From contig NZ_CP050313.1 in NCBI RefSeq assembly GCF_011765625.1, positions 554,501 through 618,500 on the forward strand: 64,000 nucleotides of DNA. Reading direction: 5' to 3'. The DNA comes from Shewanella aestuarii. Its GTDB lineage: Bacteria; Pseudomonadota; Gammaproteobacteria; Enterobacterales; Shewanellaceae. Position numbers and translations under genes: made by a program. The notes under the pieces are model-generated. The model had not been told where the DNA came from. It worked only from the letters and a program-made list of their open reading frames with translations, and did no database searches. Position 1 is the first letter of the stretch, and every line of letters starts with the position of its first letter. Positions 27,153-36,913 of the stretch are shown piece after piece.

Positions 27153-28481
27153 TTGACGACACCAGCCAACAATTCACCTTCTGCATCGTTTATTGCGCTG
27201 CTGCCATTATTTGTATTTTTAGCATTGTATATTGGTGTGGGAATATATTTCCAAAGCCAAGGTGTTGATTATGCTTTTTATCAATTACCAAGTGTTATTG
27301 CGATTTTGCCAGCGATTATTTTGGCTTTATTGTTGTCCAAGCAAAAGCTGAATAATGCTATTGAAACCTTTATTGGTGGCATAGGCCACAGCAATATTAT
27401 TGCAATGTGTTTGATTTATCTTTTGGCTGGTGCATTTGCCTCAGTCGCAAAAGCGACCGGTGGTGTGGATGCTACTGTTGCCTTAGGTTTATCACTTATT
27501 CCTTCAGATCTGTTATTACCTGGTTTTTTTGTGATTGCTGCATTTATCGCAACTGCCATGGGCACGTCAATGGGTACGATAGCCGCAGTCGCGCCGGTTG
27601 CGCTAGGCGTTGCCGACCAAGCTCAAATTGATTATGCATTAATGGCCGGTGCGGTTTTATCTGGTGCTTTATTTGGTGATAACTTATCGATAATTTCTGA
27701 TACCACAATTGCGGCAACACGTACGCAAGGTTGTGGTATGAAAGACAAGTTTCGTGAGAACCTCATTTTTGCTATACCCGCGTCTATCATCACCTTGTTA
27801 GCTTTTGCTTTTGCTGGTCAAGGTCATGCTGATATTGCTGCTCAAGATATCGAGTTTATTAAAGTATTACCGTACTTAACTATTTTAGTGTTAGCTGTTG
27901 CGGGGTTGAACGTGTTTGTTGTGCTCACTTTCGGTATCATTTTGGCGGGTATTACTGGTTTATTGGCGACCGATTACAGCATTATTCAGTTTGGTAATGA
28001 CATTTATACCGGCTTTACCAATATGCAAGAAATCTTCATTTTATCTATGTTTGTTGGAGGTTTAGCAGCATTAATGCAACAGCAGGGTGGACTAGCGTTC
28101 GTTAACAATAAAGTAGAAGGTTTGATCCGCCGTTTTTCAAAAGCCAATGGCGAGGCTTCTCCTCGTGCCGCTGAGTTAGGCATGGCGGGTATTGTTGCTG
28201 CGACCAATACTTGTGTGGCTAATAATACCGTGTCGATTGTGGTAACAGGCGATATTGCTAAAGATCTCGCTCAAAAACATGGAGTTAGTTCTAAGCGTGC
28301 CGCTAGTGTTTTAGATATTTTTGCGTGTATTATTCAGGGACTGATCCCACACGGCGCGCAAGCATTGTTGATCGCTTCAGTGTTTACCATTAGCCCTTTA
28401 ACCGCAGTATCACACGCTTGGTATTGTATGATTTTGGCTATTGTGGCAGTTGCGATTGTGATTTTCCGAAAGCGAGCATAA
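27153..28481 (+). CDS. metT: NhaC-family transporter, probable methionine transporter MetT
   Basis: A membrane protein of about 442 residues with about 11 hydrophobic segments and NhaC-superfamily features (ATAMGTSMGTIAAVAPVALG, GALFGDNLSIISDTTIAATRTQGC, the paired helices around VAATNTCVANNTVSIVVTG). NhaC relatives are usually called sodium/proton antiporters, but a branch controlled by MetJ in gammaproteobacteria has been predicted to import methionine (MetT). The met boxes upstream put this copy in that branch. The TTG at 27153 is chosen because AGAGAGAAG lies just upstream; an in-frame TTG at 27123 would add ten residues. Confidence 0.82.
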   Translation: MTTPANNSPSASFIALLPLFVFLALYIGVGIYFQSQGVDYAFYQLPSVIAILPAIILALLLSKQKLNNAIETFIGGIGHSNIIAMCLIYLLAGAFASVAKATGGVDATVALGLSLIPSDLLLPGFFVIAAFIATAMGTSMGTIAAVAPVALGVADQAQIDYALMAGAVLSGALFGDNLSIISDTTIAATRTQGCGMKDKFRENLIFAIPASIITLLAFAFAGQGHADIAAQDIEFIKVLPYLTILVLAVAGLNVFVVLTFGIILAGITGLLATDYSIIQFGNDIYTGFTNMQEIFILSMFVGGLAALMQQQGGLAFVNNKVEGLIRRFSKANGEASPRAAELGMAGIVAATNTCVANNTVSIVVTGDIAKDLAQKHGVSSKRAASVLDIFACIIQGLIPHGAQALLIASVFTISPLTAVSHAWYCMILAIVAVAIVIFRKRA

Positions 28482-28531
28482 GCCATTATAACTAAAGACA
28501 TTGTTAGTTAAAAGATTGTCTTTTATAAAAT

Positions 28532-28560
28532 AAAGCCCTAACTCCCGTTTAGGGCTTTTA
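28532..28560 (+). terminator. Intrinsic terminator after metT
   Basis: A stem AAAGCCCTAA/TTAGGGCTTT with a short loop, followed by TTTTA. Confidence 0.8.
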
Positions 28561-28614
28561 CTTTTTAAAGGTTCGCAGTAAGCTTGTGTTACCGCTTACT
28601 TATCCTATTTTCAT

Positions 28615-29307
28615 TTGACCACCTTACCTCGAAATTACGATCTACATTTAATCATAGTTTTCATGTCTATTGCTGCAGCCTGTATCGCCAGTGTCGGCGT
28701 GCTAAGCGCCTTAATTGCGCTGCTTGATCAATTGCAAGGTAGTTTTTTATCAATCAGGCCTGATACATTAGGTGATTATATGAACTCTCCTCTAGCCGTG
28801 GTCTTTAATTTATCATTGTTGGCAGCTGGGGCATGTTTTTTCTTTTGTGCAATGGCAATTTATTACACTTTTGAAGATCCTTTTAGTCGGGCAATCGCTT
28901 TAGTTGGCGCAATGGTTGGTTTTAGTATTGCGTTGTTGGGGATTTTTCCTATCAACTATTTAGACTGGCACCGAAAGGTATCGACTATATATCTACTCTG
29001 TTCCGCTCTATTACATTTTTTGTCTATTTTGAATTATTTTAGGCCTAAAAATACGATGACCCGAGCCGAATTTGGCTTGTCTTTGTTGTCGCTAATCATG
29101 TCGTTGAGTTTGATATTTATGTTAGATTGGCGAGTACTTGATTTTCCGCCCTGTAATGAGTCGTTTGACCATTTTTGCTGGGTAGCAACCTGTATGTGGG
29201 GGCTGACTCAGGCCAATATATTATGGTGTGTTTGCTTAGGTTTTGGCATGCGTAGATATATTGTATTACAGCAGAAAGATGCTCGGCAGTTAACGCCAGC
29301 TTACTAG
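28615..29307 (+). CDS. Multi-pass membrane protein, DUF998-like
   Basis: A 230-residue protein with six or seven hydrophobic segments (about residues 10-38, 58-84, 88-110, 120-140, 152-170, 195-220). The segment around GIFPINYLDWHRKVS in the loop after TM3 resembles DUF998-type proteins. No catalytic motif was seen; function unknown. No start has a good ribosome-binding site: TTG at 28615 gives the longest form, and an ATG at 28663 would still keep the first membrane helix. It lies 20 bases before the pseudouridine synthase gene, possibly in one transcript. Confidence 0.58.
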   Translation: MTTLPRNYDLHLIIVFMSIAAACIASVGVLSALIALLDQLQGSFLSIRPDTLGDYMNSPLAVVFNLSLLAAGACFFFCAMAIYYTFEDPFSRAIALVGAMVGFSIALLGIFPINYLDWHRKVSTIYLLCSALLHFLSILNYFRPKNTMTRAEFGLSLLSLIMSLSLIFMLDWRVLDFPPCNESFDHFCWVATCMWGLTQANILWCVCLGFGMRRYIVLQQKDARQLTPAY

Positions 29308-29327
29308 CAACCTCAGTTGATTCATTA

Positions 29328-30074
29328 ATGATTAAATACCGTTTAGCGCATTACCTTGCTCAGTGCGATGTCGCATCAAGGAGGCAGTGTGCCAGAATGA
29401 TCCAAGCGCAACGAGTTTGTATTAATGGCGTATTAGCCCGTCATAATGATCACGTGTTTGTTGCTAATGAACATCAACAAGCTGTTGATCATTTGGGGCA
29501 CCTATTAAGCATAACTGTGGATGGACAAGCGCTATTACCCGTCAGTCAAAAAGTCTATTGGCTGTATCACAAGCCTGTTGGTATTGATTGTCGTTTGTTG
29601 CCTGATGACCCAAGTAGCTTGCTGCATCAGTTGCCTGTAAGCCCTCGCGTTTATCCTGCTGGGCGGTTAGACAAGGATTCGCGCGGTTTATTGTTGTTAA
29701 CCAATGATGGCGATCTAACTCAGCGTTTAATGCATCCTGATTTTCAACATACTAAAACCTATTTGGTGACGGTAAATAAACCGTTCGATAGCCAATTTAT
29801 CCTGCAAATGGCCGCTGGCGTGAGCTATCAAGTTGCCAATAAATCGATCACCACTTTACCTTGTAAGGCGCTACAAGTTGCTGAAAATAAATTTGAAATT
29901 GTGCTAACTCAAGGGCTTAATCGTCAGATTAGGCGTATGTGTCTTGCTTTAGGGTTCCGAGTAACAGATTTATTTCGTGTTGCGATTGCCGGAGTCGAGT
30001 TAGGCTTGCTTGAGCAAACAAAACGGCGACCTGTTACGGCCGCCGAATTAGCAATGTTAAACCAGTTTAATTAG
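29328..30074 (+). CDS. S4-domain pseudouridine synthase, RluF-like
   Basis: A 248-residue RsuA/RluB/E/F-family enzyme. An N-terminal S4 RNA-binding domain (residues 1-60: RLAHYLAQCDVASRRQCARMIQ) is followed by the catalytic motif YPAGRLDKDSRGLLLLTNDG with the essential aspartate in GRLD, then KTYLVTV and GLNRQIRRMCLALGF. The last element is most like RluF (23S rRNA position 2604). Known reaction: uridine to pseudouridine in rRNA. The precise target cannot be settled from sequence. Confidence 0.85.
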   Translation: MIKYRLAHYLAQCDVASRRQCARMIQAQRVCINGVLARHNDHVFVANEHQQAVDHLGHLLSITVDGQALLPVSQKVYWLYHKPVGIDCRLLPDDPSSLLHQLPVSPRVYPAGRLDKDSRGLLLLTNDGDLTQRLMHPDFQHTKTYLVTVNKPFDSQFILQMAAGVSYQVANKSITTLPCKALQVAENKFEIVLTQGLNRQIRRMCLALGFRVTDLFRVAIAGVELGLLEQTKRRPVTAAELAMLNQFN

Positions 30075-30092
30075 CGTTAGCTTGAATGGGTG

Positions 30093-32249
30093 TTATTTAA
30101 CGATTTCCATTTCTGCTAGTAGGTTGTCAGCATGGTCTAAATGCTCCATTACCCACAGCATATAACGGCTATCAACTTGAATTGAGCGGTTAGAGTTGTC
30201 ATCGTAACCCCAGTCACCAATGATGCTTTCATACACACCATCAAATAATAAACCAACTAATTCCGCACGGCCATTTAAGGTCGGTGAACCTGAATTACCC
30301 CCAGTGGTATCAAGGGTTGATAAGAAGTTTACTGGAACAGAATCAATGGCTTTGACATAGTAATCGCCATATTGTTTCTGCTTGATAAGTTCCAATTGTT
30401 TTGCTGGTGCATCAAAAGGATCGACGCCGGTGTCTTTCGCTAAAATGCCTTCTAAACGGGTAAATGGCACGGCCACTAAACCATCTTGTGGTGAGTAACC
30501 CTTTACGTTACCAAAGGTGACGCGAAGGCTTGAGTTTGCATCGGCATAAACCGGTTTACCTTGCTCATGATTAAAGGCAATGATGGCATCCATAAACTGT
30601 GGGCGCACTTTCATTAAGTCACCAGCAAGCTGTTTTTTCTCTTGCTCTAGTTTCATGCTTTCATCATAAGTATTGACTGCAAACTGAATAAATGGGTCGT
30701 TTGATTTTTTAAAATCAGCAACTGACTTTTCCATCCATGCAAGGCGAGTCGCTTGATCGCCTAGCTGGGTTTTTGCATACATTTTGTCTAAGGTTTTACT
30801 CAGCTTTTTAGCATCAAATTTATTACCAATCGCAAAAGCTTTATCTAATGCAGGTAAGCGCTGGTCTTTTGGTAATTGTGCGTAACGACTTAGCATATCT
30901 AACAATAATGCTTTATCCACACTTGGTGCATAACGACGATCGATGCGCTCCATGCTTGATTTAAAGCGGGTCATATCACGATCTTGATACCCCGGCTCAC
31001 GTTGCATATCTGGCAGGGTTTTCTCATTAGCTAAGCGATATAAGTCACTGGCAGTGGTGACCATAGTGGTATAACCTATATAGCCTAATAGAATGTCGCG
31101 AGCTTGATGTTGCTGACTTTTTGCAACTAACGCATCAAGAGCAGCTATGGTTTCACCATATTGTGCTTGGCGCTGCTTATCGGCATTGATCCAATTTGCG
31201 AGATCGCTTTCAACTTTTTTGCGATCGTTAAGCATGGTTGATTTACCATAAAACTCGATCATAGAGGTAAAGTTTTTAGCGTAGTTAGCCAGTCCAGCAA
31301 TTAAGCTTTCATATTTTATACGTTCATCACTGCCTTCTTTGGCGGTTTGCTTGATGATTTCAATCATCCGTTCACGCAGCATTTTGCCTTCAGGGTAGGC
31401 GTTTTCAAATTGATTTGCGACTTCGTTTGCGGTGCGATAACGGTTAGTGCGCCCTGGGTAGCCGGCAACCATCACAAAATCACCGTCGCTTACACCTTTA
31501 GCTGATACTTTTAAAAAGCTTTTTGGCTCGTAAGGGATGTTGTCTTCATGGAAGTCTGCAGGCTTGCCATCTTTACCGACATACGCTCGGTAGAAAGAGA
31601 AGTCACCAGTGTGACGAGGCCACATCCAGTTATCAATATCGCCACCGTATTTGCCGACACTGCCTGCTGGGTTGTAAGTTAAGCGGACATCGCGAATTTC
31701 TAATTGCTTAACTAAATAATATTCTAAGCCGCCGTGAAAGCTGTATACCTGACAGCGATAACCATCTTCTTTTTCACACTCTGCGACTAGGGCTTTTTCT
31801 TGTTGCTCAATACCTTTGTAGAAATCATGACCGGTTTTGGCCATTTGATCTTGCTTGATTTGCGCTGTGACGTCAGTAACGGCTTCGGTGACATATACCC
31901 GAGAGCCTGGTGTTGCTGGTAATTCATCTTGGTAGGTTTTAGCTAAAAAACCTTCCTTAAGGAGGTTTTTTTCTGCGGTTGAGTTGTATTGAATTGAGCC
32001 ATAAGCACAATGATGATTAGTTACCACAAGCCCTTTAGGTGATACAAATGAAGCAGTACATCCGCCGAGACTTATCACGGCATTCATTGGAAACTCAGTC
32101 AGTTTAGAAATGGACTTAGCATCAATCTCTAAGCCTTTTTGCTTTAGCATATCAGCCATAGCAGGAAGTTGATGCGGCTGCCACATACCTTCATCGGCTT
32201 GAGCTGCAAAACTTGCTGCAATTGCAGCGGTTAATAACCATGTTTTCAT
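30093..32249 (-). CDS. S46 family dipeptidyl peptidase (DPP7/DPP11 type), secreted
   Basis: A 718-residue protein. The ATG at 32249 is chosen because a clean signal peptide starts there (MKTWLLTAAIAASFAAQADEG); upstream in-frame codons are not signal-like. Trypsin-like S46 features are present: the catalytic histidine in VTNHHCAYGSIQYNS, the aspartate-region motif YGGDIDNWMWPRHTGDFSFY, and the serine in TTGGNSGSPTLNG. Known activity: removal of dipeptides from the N-terminus of oligopeptides in the periplasm. With the DPP IV-like gene at 6513, the window encodes two secreted dipeptidyl peptidases, suggesting peptide scavenging. Confidence 0.93.
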   Translation of the reverse strand: MKTWLLTAAIAASFAAQADEGMWQPHQLPAMADMLKQKGLEIDAKSISKLTEFPMNAVISLGGCTASFVSPKGLVVTNHHCAYGSIQYNSTAEKNLLKEGFLAKTYQDELPATPGSRVYVTEAVTDVTAQIKQDQMAKTGHDFYKGIEQQEKALVAECEKEDGYRCQVYSFHGGLEYYLVKQLEIRDVRLTYNPAGSVGKYGGDIDNWMWPRHTGDFSFYRAYVGKDGKPADFHEDNIPYEPKSFLKVSAKGVSDGDFVMVAGYPGRTNRYRTANEVANQFENAYPEGKMLRERMIEIIKQTAKEGSDERIKYESLIAGLANYAKNFTSMIEFYGKSTMLNDRKKVESDLANWINADKQRQAQYGETIAALDALVAKSQQHQARDILLGYIGYTTMVTTASDLYRLANEKTLPDMQREPGYQDRDMTRFKSSMERIDRRYAPSVDKALLLDMLSRYAQLPKDQRLPALDKAFAIGNKFDAKKLSKTLDKMYAKTQLGDQATRLAWMEKSVADFKKSNDPFIQFAVNTYDESMKLEQEKKQLAGDLMKVRPQFMDAIIAFNHEQGKPVYADANSSLRVTFGNVKGYSPQDGLVAVPFTRLEGILAKDTGVDPFDAPAKQLELIKQKQYGDYYVKAIDSVPVNFLSTLDTTGGNSGSPTLNGRAELVGLLFDGVYESIIGDWGYDDNSNRSIQVDSRYMLWVMEHLDHADNLLAEMEIVK

Positions 32250-32392
32250 TGTGTTAAGTCCATTTTTAGCAAAGAGGTTGGTGGGCGTAATAACAATACG
32301 TTCTGTTTTATGCCACTCAATATATGATGTTATTATCAGTTTTATTGCCATCATCTGCACTGTGACGCAGAGAGGCCGTAAGCACTAACAAA

Positions 32393-32416
32393 AAAGTCAG
32401 GCCTAGGCCTGACTTT
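32393..32416 (-). terminator. Perfect-palindrome terminator after the aromatic amino acid permease
   Basis: A fully symmetrical 24-base sequence (AAAGTCAGGCCT and its complement). On the minus strand it runs into TTTTTTG, which fits termination of the permease gene ending at 32492. Confidence 0.75.
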
Positions 32417-32491
32417 AGCAAAACTTTTAATATCTTAATAGCGCTAGAAAAAAACGCTTACAAACTCAGTTTTTCGCGATAGCTAAGTCGA

Positions 32492-33694
32492 TTAACTTAA
32501 CGCAACAATGAGTTGAGCGATAACCATAATAGCACCACAAATCCCTGCGGCTATCAAAGCGGGCGTGCCGCCTGAAACTTGGTATCCACCTAAGTTTTGT
32601 GGCCGCAGCTTAAAGGCCATGGCTATCGGTAAAAAGATAATCATTACCACTAATGGAATAGCGGCAAAACCAAGCACTTGGAAAAATCCATCTGGGTAAA
32701 ATAGCGCACATAATAGTGGCGGAATAAACGTGATTAACCAGGTTTTAGTGCGGCCGATTTTGTCATTGTTAGCACGAGTTAATTCAGCAACATAATCAAA
32801 TAAGCTCATGGTTACGCCTAAAAACGATGTGATCAGAGCTAAGTTAGCAAATAAGTCGATAAACTGACTGACAATATTTGATTGCGCTACGCCTTGTAAG
32901 GCGCTAACCAGCATAGGTAGCGAGCCTTCAAAGTTGTGAACAGTTTCTCCGCCCAATGTACCTAGAGTGACTAAAATCCACAAAATATAGCAGACCAATG
33001 GAATGGTTGAGCCAATCAGTAATACCTTACGTAATGACATGGCATTACCATCTAGGTAGCGAACTATGGTTGCAATGCAAACGTGAAAACCAAAAGAGGT
33101 GAATACCACTGGGATGGCTGCCAACCATAAGTTAGTTAACTCAGATCCTTCTGCGACTTGACTGACGGTGTTACTGAGTGTGACAGCTAAATTCACTTCC
33201 GGTAGCAAAAAGGCAACCACTAATACTAGTAACACTACCATTGCAGAGAAAAGCAATCGTGAAATTTTATCAATCCAAGTTACACCCACCGCAATAATGC
33301 CGCCAAAAATGACCGTAAATATCAGTACTGCAGCTTGATTACTTAAATCGATGCCTAAAGGAGCTAAACGGTTTTCAAGTAGCGATGAACCGCCCATTAA
33401 ATACACCATGGTGAGCGCAAACAATAAGCTTAAAAATGAAGCGCCTTGGATCAGTTGACCGGTTTTTCCTAATGTTTTACCTGTAATGGCATGGACATTG
33501 TCACCGACGCCTGTGCGTAAGTTGATTTCCAGCATGAGTAAAGAGGTGTATGCGGAGATCCCCCAAATGACCACCAATAAAATCAGTGCAGGAATCATTC
33601 CTAGCGCAGCGGTTGCCAGCGGAAGTGCCAGCATGCCTCCACCAATTGCCGTTCCGGCAACGATGGAAATAGATCCAATAGTTTTAAAATTCAC
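32492..33694 (-). CDS. tyrP: Aromatic amino acid permease (TyrP/Mtr/TnaB family)
   Basis: A 400-residue inner-membrane protein with 11 hydrophobic segments, of the hydroxy/aromatic amino acid permease family. The N-terminal motif TIGSISIVAGTAIGGGMLALPL is diagnostic. The GTG at 33694 is preferred because TGGGA lies six bases upstream and the family N-terminus (MNFKTIGS) begins there. Proton-driven uptake of tyrosine or tryptophan is expected; TyrP-like is the best guess. A 12-bp palindrome (TGTTTATAAACA, 33791-33802) lies about 100 bases upstream, but it does not have the TyrR box layout. Confidence 0.86.
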   Translation of the reverse strand: MNFKTIGSISIVAGTAIGGGMLALPLATAALGMIPALILLVVIWGISAYTSLLMLEINLRTGVGDNVHAITGKTLGKTGQLIQGASFLSLLFALTMVYLMGGSSLLENRLAPLGIDLSNQAAVLIFTVIFGGIIAVGVTWIDKISRLLFSAMVVLLVLVVAFLLPEVNLAVTLSNTVSQVAEGSELTNLWLAAIPVVFTSFGFHVCIATIVRYLDGNAMSLRKVLLIGSTIPLVCYILWILVTLGTLGGETVHNFEGSLPMLVSALQGVAQSNIVSQFIDLFANLALITSFLGVTMSLFDYVAELTRANNDKIGRTKTWLITFIPPLLCALFYPDGFFQVLGFAAIPLVVMIIFLPIAMAFKLRPQNLGGYQVSGGTPALIAAGICGAIMVIAQLIVALS

Positions 33695-34009
33695 AACATG
33701 TCCCAAGCTTTATTGTTTTAATTGCCAAAGACAGTAGCAGAAGCGCAATCATCCAAGCAAGAAACTTAGTCTTTTAAGGGCTTTTAGCGCTGTTTATAAA
33801 CAATTACATAACATGTCATACATGATTATTGAACGGCTTATTTGCAATAGTGTAATGATACGTTGTTACAACGAATTTTGCAGTCTATCATTGTTGCGTT
33901 TTGTTGTTGAGATTGAATGATTAAGAGGGGGCGTCACCTAACGCTATGTTAATCGCTGTTATGCCATTGGTTATTGCGGAACTTAAGCTGCATAGTTTAG
34001 GTGTATATG
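33695..34009. other. Intergenic region upstream of the permease
   Basis: No gene seen. It contains a perfect 12-bp palindrome TGTTTATAAACA (33791-33802) and AT-rich sequence likely to carry the permease promoter. Confidence 0.4.
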
Positions 34010-34633
34010 TTACTTAGTATCAGGATGTCGTTTTAGTAATTCACATTCCATTGATGCTTGACCAAATACTTCAAGCATCGCCTGTTGTTGGTGCGTCCAT
34101 AAGCTGATGTTTTATGCTTGATACTTAGCGCCTGAAGCCGATGGTACTATTAAACCTAAATGTGGTTGAGTTGGTGTTAATTGTGGCCCACTAACAGTAA
34201 ATACGACAGCTGCAATGGCGGTGTTGTTATAAAAGTAAGCTGTTATAAGGCGTTGATCTGCACACTGATAAAGGGTTTTCGCAGGAACCTCAACGCTCGC
34301 TGAAGCAATTTGTAGCTCTGTTAGCCTTATTTGATATTCATATTGTATGCATTGGTTTTTATCATTAGCTTTCCAGCAGTCATTTCGACCTTTTATCCAG
34401 CCGCGTTGCTTCGCTTTGAATACTTTTGCATCTTGTTCATCAAGGAGAGACAAGACTTGTCGATATAAAGGCAATAATTGCTGATCTAACTGACTTAGCT
34501 CATCAGATTGACAAATTAACTGCTCGACTTCTCCTTGTGCCTTGGCACAATCAAATGTTGGTGAAGCGGCGAAAAGGTATGGTGACAGGCTTAGCGTCAC
34601 TATGGTTAAGCTTGGAGAGAGCAGTGGCTTCAT
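34010..34633 (-). pseudogene. LprI-MliC type lysozyme inhibitor, interrupted by an in-frame stop
   Basis: A signal peptide starts at the ATG at 34633 (MKPLLSPSLTIVTLSLSPYLFA), with GGGA six bases upstream. An LprI-type domain follows (FDCAKAQGEVEQLICQSDEL), then an MliC-type domain (YQCADQRLITAYFYN ... ASGAKYQA). The frame meets TAA at 34112-34114 and then continues without shift for 33 codons (NISLWTHQQQAMLEVFGQ, then SMECELL) to a second stop at 34010. That continuation matches the expected C-terminal strands and second cysteine of MliC domains. A CAA-to-TAA change would explain it. Known role of the domains: protection of the periplasm against host c-type lysozymes. The truncated 173-residue product would lose the disulphide partner. 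Confidence 0.72.
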
Positions 34634-34707
34634 TTTATGTCCCATTACCAAGTTCGTCTATGAGGCTAGTAAGCCCCAGCTAAGCCTTCATTTTCATCGT
34701 GGAGCAG

Positions 34708-34899
34708 TTAAGCTTTAGTGTTGATGTTATGACCAGTATTACCAATTGGTTGTGCTGGTGGGGTGGCAGCTTCGATAAGTTGTAATGCCATTTGACCCTC
34801 AACTTTTTGCTGATTTTTTGCCATTACAGCAACTTTTAAACTACTTGCTGAATCAATCGAGGTTGGCATATTGCTTGGGGCATTAACTGAAATTGACAT
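34708..34899 (-). CDS. YjfB-like putative motility protein
   Basis: A 63-residue protein resembling the YjfB_motility family: short, with a helical middle (AVMAKNQQKVEGQMALQLIE) and the conserved tail pattern P-x-G-x-x-(G/x)-x-N-I-N (QPIGNTGHNINTKA). AGAGAG precedes the ATG. Members are found in motile bacteria, but the biochemical role is unknown. Confidence 0.72.
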   Translation of the reverse strand: MSISVNAPSNMPTSIDSASSLKVAVMAKNQQKVEGQMALQLIEAATPPAQPIGNTGHNINTKA

Positions 34900-35068
34900 A
34901 ATTTTCTCTCTATTTGGTGGACTGCATAAAAGCTTTCATTGTCTTATCGGCTAATAATCTGAATTCTAAAGTTAGTTGGTGTTTCAATGTGTATCAAATA
35001 AAATAGCAAAGATTGTGCGCAATTAAACTATGATATATTCGATTTAATATCGTTAAGTGAGATTTTAC

Positions 35069-35527
35069 ATGCCAACTCGTGATCCATTAGCGCTTGAAAA
35101 TCAAGTGTGTTTTTCTTTATATAGTGTAACAAATGCGATGATCCGTGCTTATCGCCCTTTGTTAGATGAGCTTTGTTTAACCTATCCACAATATTTAGCC
35201 ATGTTGGTGTTATGGGCGGAATCTGGCATCAGTGTGAAAACCCTAGGTGAAAAACTGCATTTAGACTCAGGTACATTAACCCCGTTATTAAAACGCCTCG
35301 AAGCAAAACAACTTGTTATTCGTGGCCGCAGTGACATTGATGAGCGTGTGCGTGTACTGCATTTAACCGAGCAAGGGAAAGCCTTAAGACAGCAGGCGCA
35401 GGCAATTCCAGAGATGATGCGTTGTAAAGTCGGTGGTGAACTGGAGCAACTGCAACAATTAAAGGTGCTATGTGATAACGCTTTAAAAGTATTGAACTCG
35501 GATAAGGCATCAAGCTGTGAAATGTAA
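35069..35527 (+). CDS. ohrR: MarR-family regulator, OhrR-like
   Basis: A 152-residue winged-helix regulator. The conserved redox cysteine near the N-terminus is present ([11 protein letters not shown]), as are the recognition region [25 protein letters not shown] and the wing [14 protein letters not shown], all typical of OhrR sensors of organic hydroperoxides. No ohr peroxidase gene is adjacent, so its targets are elsewhere or it has another ligand. The ATG at 35069 is preferred over GTG 35057, with GTGAG seven bases upstream. It overlaps rlmC by 11 bases. Confidence 0.85.
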   Translation: MPTRDPLALENQVCFSLYSVTNAMIRAYRPLLDELCLTYPQYLAMLVLWAESGISVKTLGEKLHLDSGTLTPLLKRLEAKQLVIRGRSDIDERVRVLHLTEQGKALRQQAQAIPEMMRCKVGGELEQLQQLKVLCDNALKVLNSDKASSCEM

Positions 35528-36653
35528 TTTTTTTGAAGGTGGTCAATGCCGTTCTTGCCAAGATATTCAAACACCTATGGCAACACAGCTGGCGAAAAAA
35601 ATGGCAAAGTTGCAGGATTACTTTGCACCGCTAACGGTTAAACAGTGGTTACCTGCAATAGCCAGTGAGGAAAACGGTTTTAGAAATAAAGCCAAAATGG
35701 TGGTGTTAGGTGCGGCTCACCAACCTATTTTAGGTATAGTTTCGCCACAGGGAGATGCAGTTAGTTTATGTGATTGCCCTTTGTATCCATCGGATATGCA
35801 GGCTTTATTACATCGATTACAGCTGTTTGTTCAGCAAGCTGGCATTCCACCTTATCGGGTTGATAAGCAAAAAGGTGAGCTTAAATTTATTTTACTTACT
35901 CGCAGCTATGCCGCCGGTGAGTTTATGTTGCGTTTTGTGTTAAAAAGCGAACAAGCCATCGACCGAATCAAGCGTGAGCTTCCTAAGTTGCAGGCTGAAT
36001 TTCCGAAAATTAGCCTAGTGTCGGTAAATATCCAACCGGTACATATGGCGATTTTAGAAGGTGAGCAAGAAATCTTTCTAACCGAGCAAACTCGCCTTGA
36101 AGATAAATTGAATGATGTGCCGTTATATATAAGGCCAAAAAGCTTTTTTCAAACAAACCCTAAAGTGGCGGCAAATCTTTATCAAACCGCAAGAGAATGG
36201 GTTGCTGAATTTAAGCCAAACCATATTTGGGATTTATTTTGTGGTGTGGGTGGTTTTGGGCTGCATTGTGCTAATGAGTCAATCAAATTGACAGGTATTG
36301 AAATTGAAGCTGAAGCCATTGAATGCGCCAAGATGTCGGCTGATAAAATGGGCTTAACTAAGGTTAGCTTTAGCGCTTTAGATTCATCAAGTTTTGCTAA
36401 AAACGATCAAGATCCAAATAAACCTGATTTAATCATTGTTAATCCGCCACGCCGTGGGATTGGGCAGTCACTTTGTCAGTCACTAAGTGAGTTTGCACCA
36501 AAAGCGATTATTTATTCGAGCTGTAATCCTGTGTCGTTAGTCAAAGATTTACAAATGATCCAAGGCTATCACATTACCAAAGCGCAGTTGTTTGATATGT
36601 TTCCGCACACGGATCACTATGAAGTGCTAGTGATGTTAGAAAGAATGAAGTAA
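35517..36653 (+). CDS. rlmC: 23S rRNA (uracil(747)-C(5))-methyltransferase
   Basis: A 378-residue SAM-dependent RNA methyltransferase of the TrmA/RlmCD family. The N-terminal cysteines for a 4Fe-4S cluster are present ([14 protein letters not shown] plus [10 protein letters not shown]). The SAM site ([14 protein letters not shown]), a proline-rich motif ([12 protein letters not shown]) and the catalytic cysteine ([11 protein letters not shown]) are intact. It overlaps the end of ohrR. Downstream lies the severed beginning of chrA. Confidence 0.95.
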   Translation: MKCNFFEGGQCRSCQDIQTPMATQLAKKMAKLQDYFAPLTVKQWLPAIASEENGFRNKAKMVVLGAAHQPILGIVSPQGDAVSLCDCPLYPSDMQALLHRLQLFVQQAGIPPYRVDKQKGELKFILLTRSYAAGEFMLRFVLKSEQAIDRIKRELPKLQAEFPKISLVSVNIQPVHMAILEGEQEIFLTEQTRLEDKLNDVPLYIRPKSFFQTNPKVAANLYQTAREWVAEFKPNHIWDLFCGVGGFGLHCANESIKLTGIEIEAEAIECAKMSADKMGLTKVSFSALDSSSFAKNDQDPNKPDLIIVNPPRRGIGQSLCQSLSEFAPKAIIYSSCNPVSLVKDLQMIQGYHITKAQLFDMFPHTDHYEVLVMLERMK

Positions 36654-36741
36654 GTGCACATAGCATTACCAGATGTGGTGTCATTCTTTGGTCATAATTG
36701 TGTCATAAATTATCCAAGATTTAATAATATGGAAGTTCTTT

Positions 36742-36810
36742 ATGTGGCAGATATTTAGTCGATTTTTAGTCCTAGGTTTAATTAGCTTTGGCGGCCCTAG
36801 GGTAAAATGA
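36742..36810 (+). pseudogene. chrA: chrA 5' remnant cut off by element insertion
   Basis: ATG with GGAAG upstream encodes 19 residues of a chromate-transporter N-terminus (MWQIFSRF ... LISFGGP), then three element-encoded codons and a stop. The codons for SFGGP are in the same phase as those at 53856-53870, where the rest of chrA continues. This is the original start of the gene, now separated from its body by about 17 kb. Confidence 0.85.
36786..36797. other. Left attachment core (attL)
   Basis: CTTTGGCGGCCC inside the chrA remnant; chromosome lies to the left, element to the right. The exact crossover within the 12 bp is not resolvable. Confidence 0.75.
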
Positions 36811-36913
36811 TCAAACCCCTACGTCAGAAATCGCAATAGGTTATCGCATAAATACAGTTTTTTGATGTTTATATGTGTAGTTGAGTTGGGCGTGCGATTA
36901 GTTGGATATTACT

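Noticed and set aside
33791..33802. TGTTTATAAACA as a TyrR box for the aromatic permease
   Set aside because: TyrR boxes follow TGTAAA-N6-TTTACA; this palindrome has no spacer and different half-sites.
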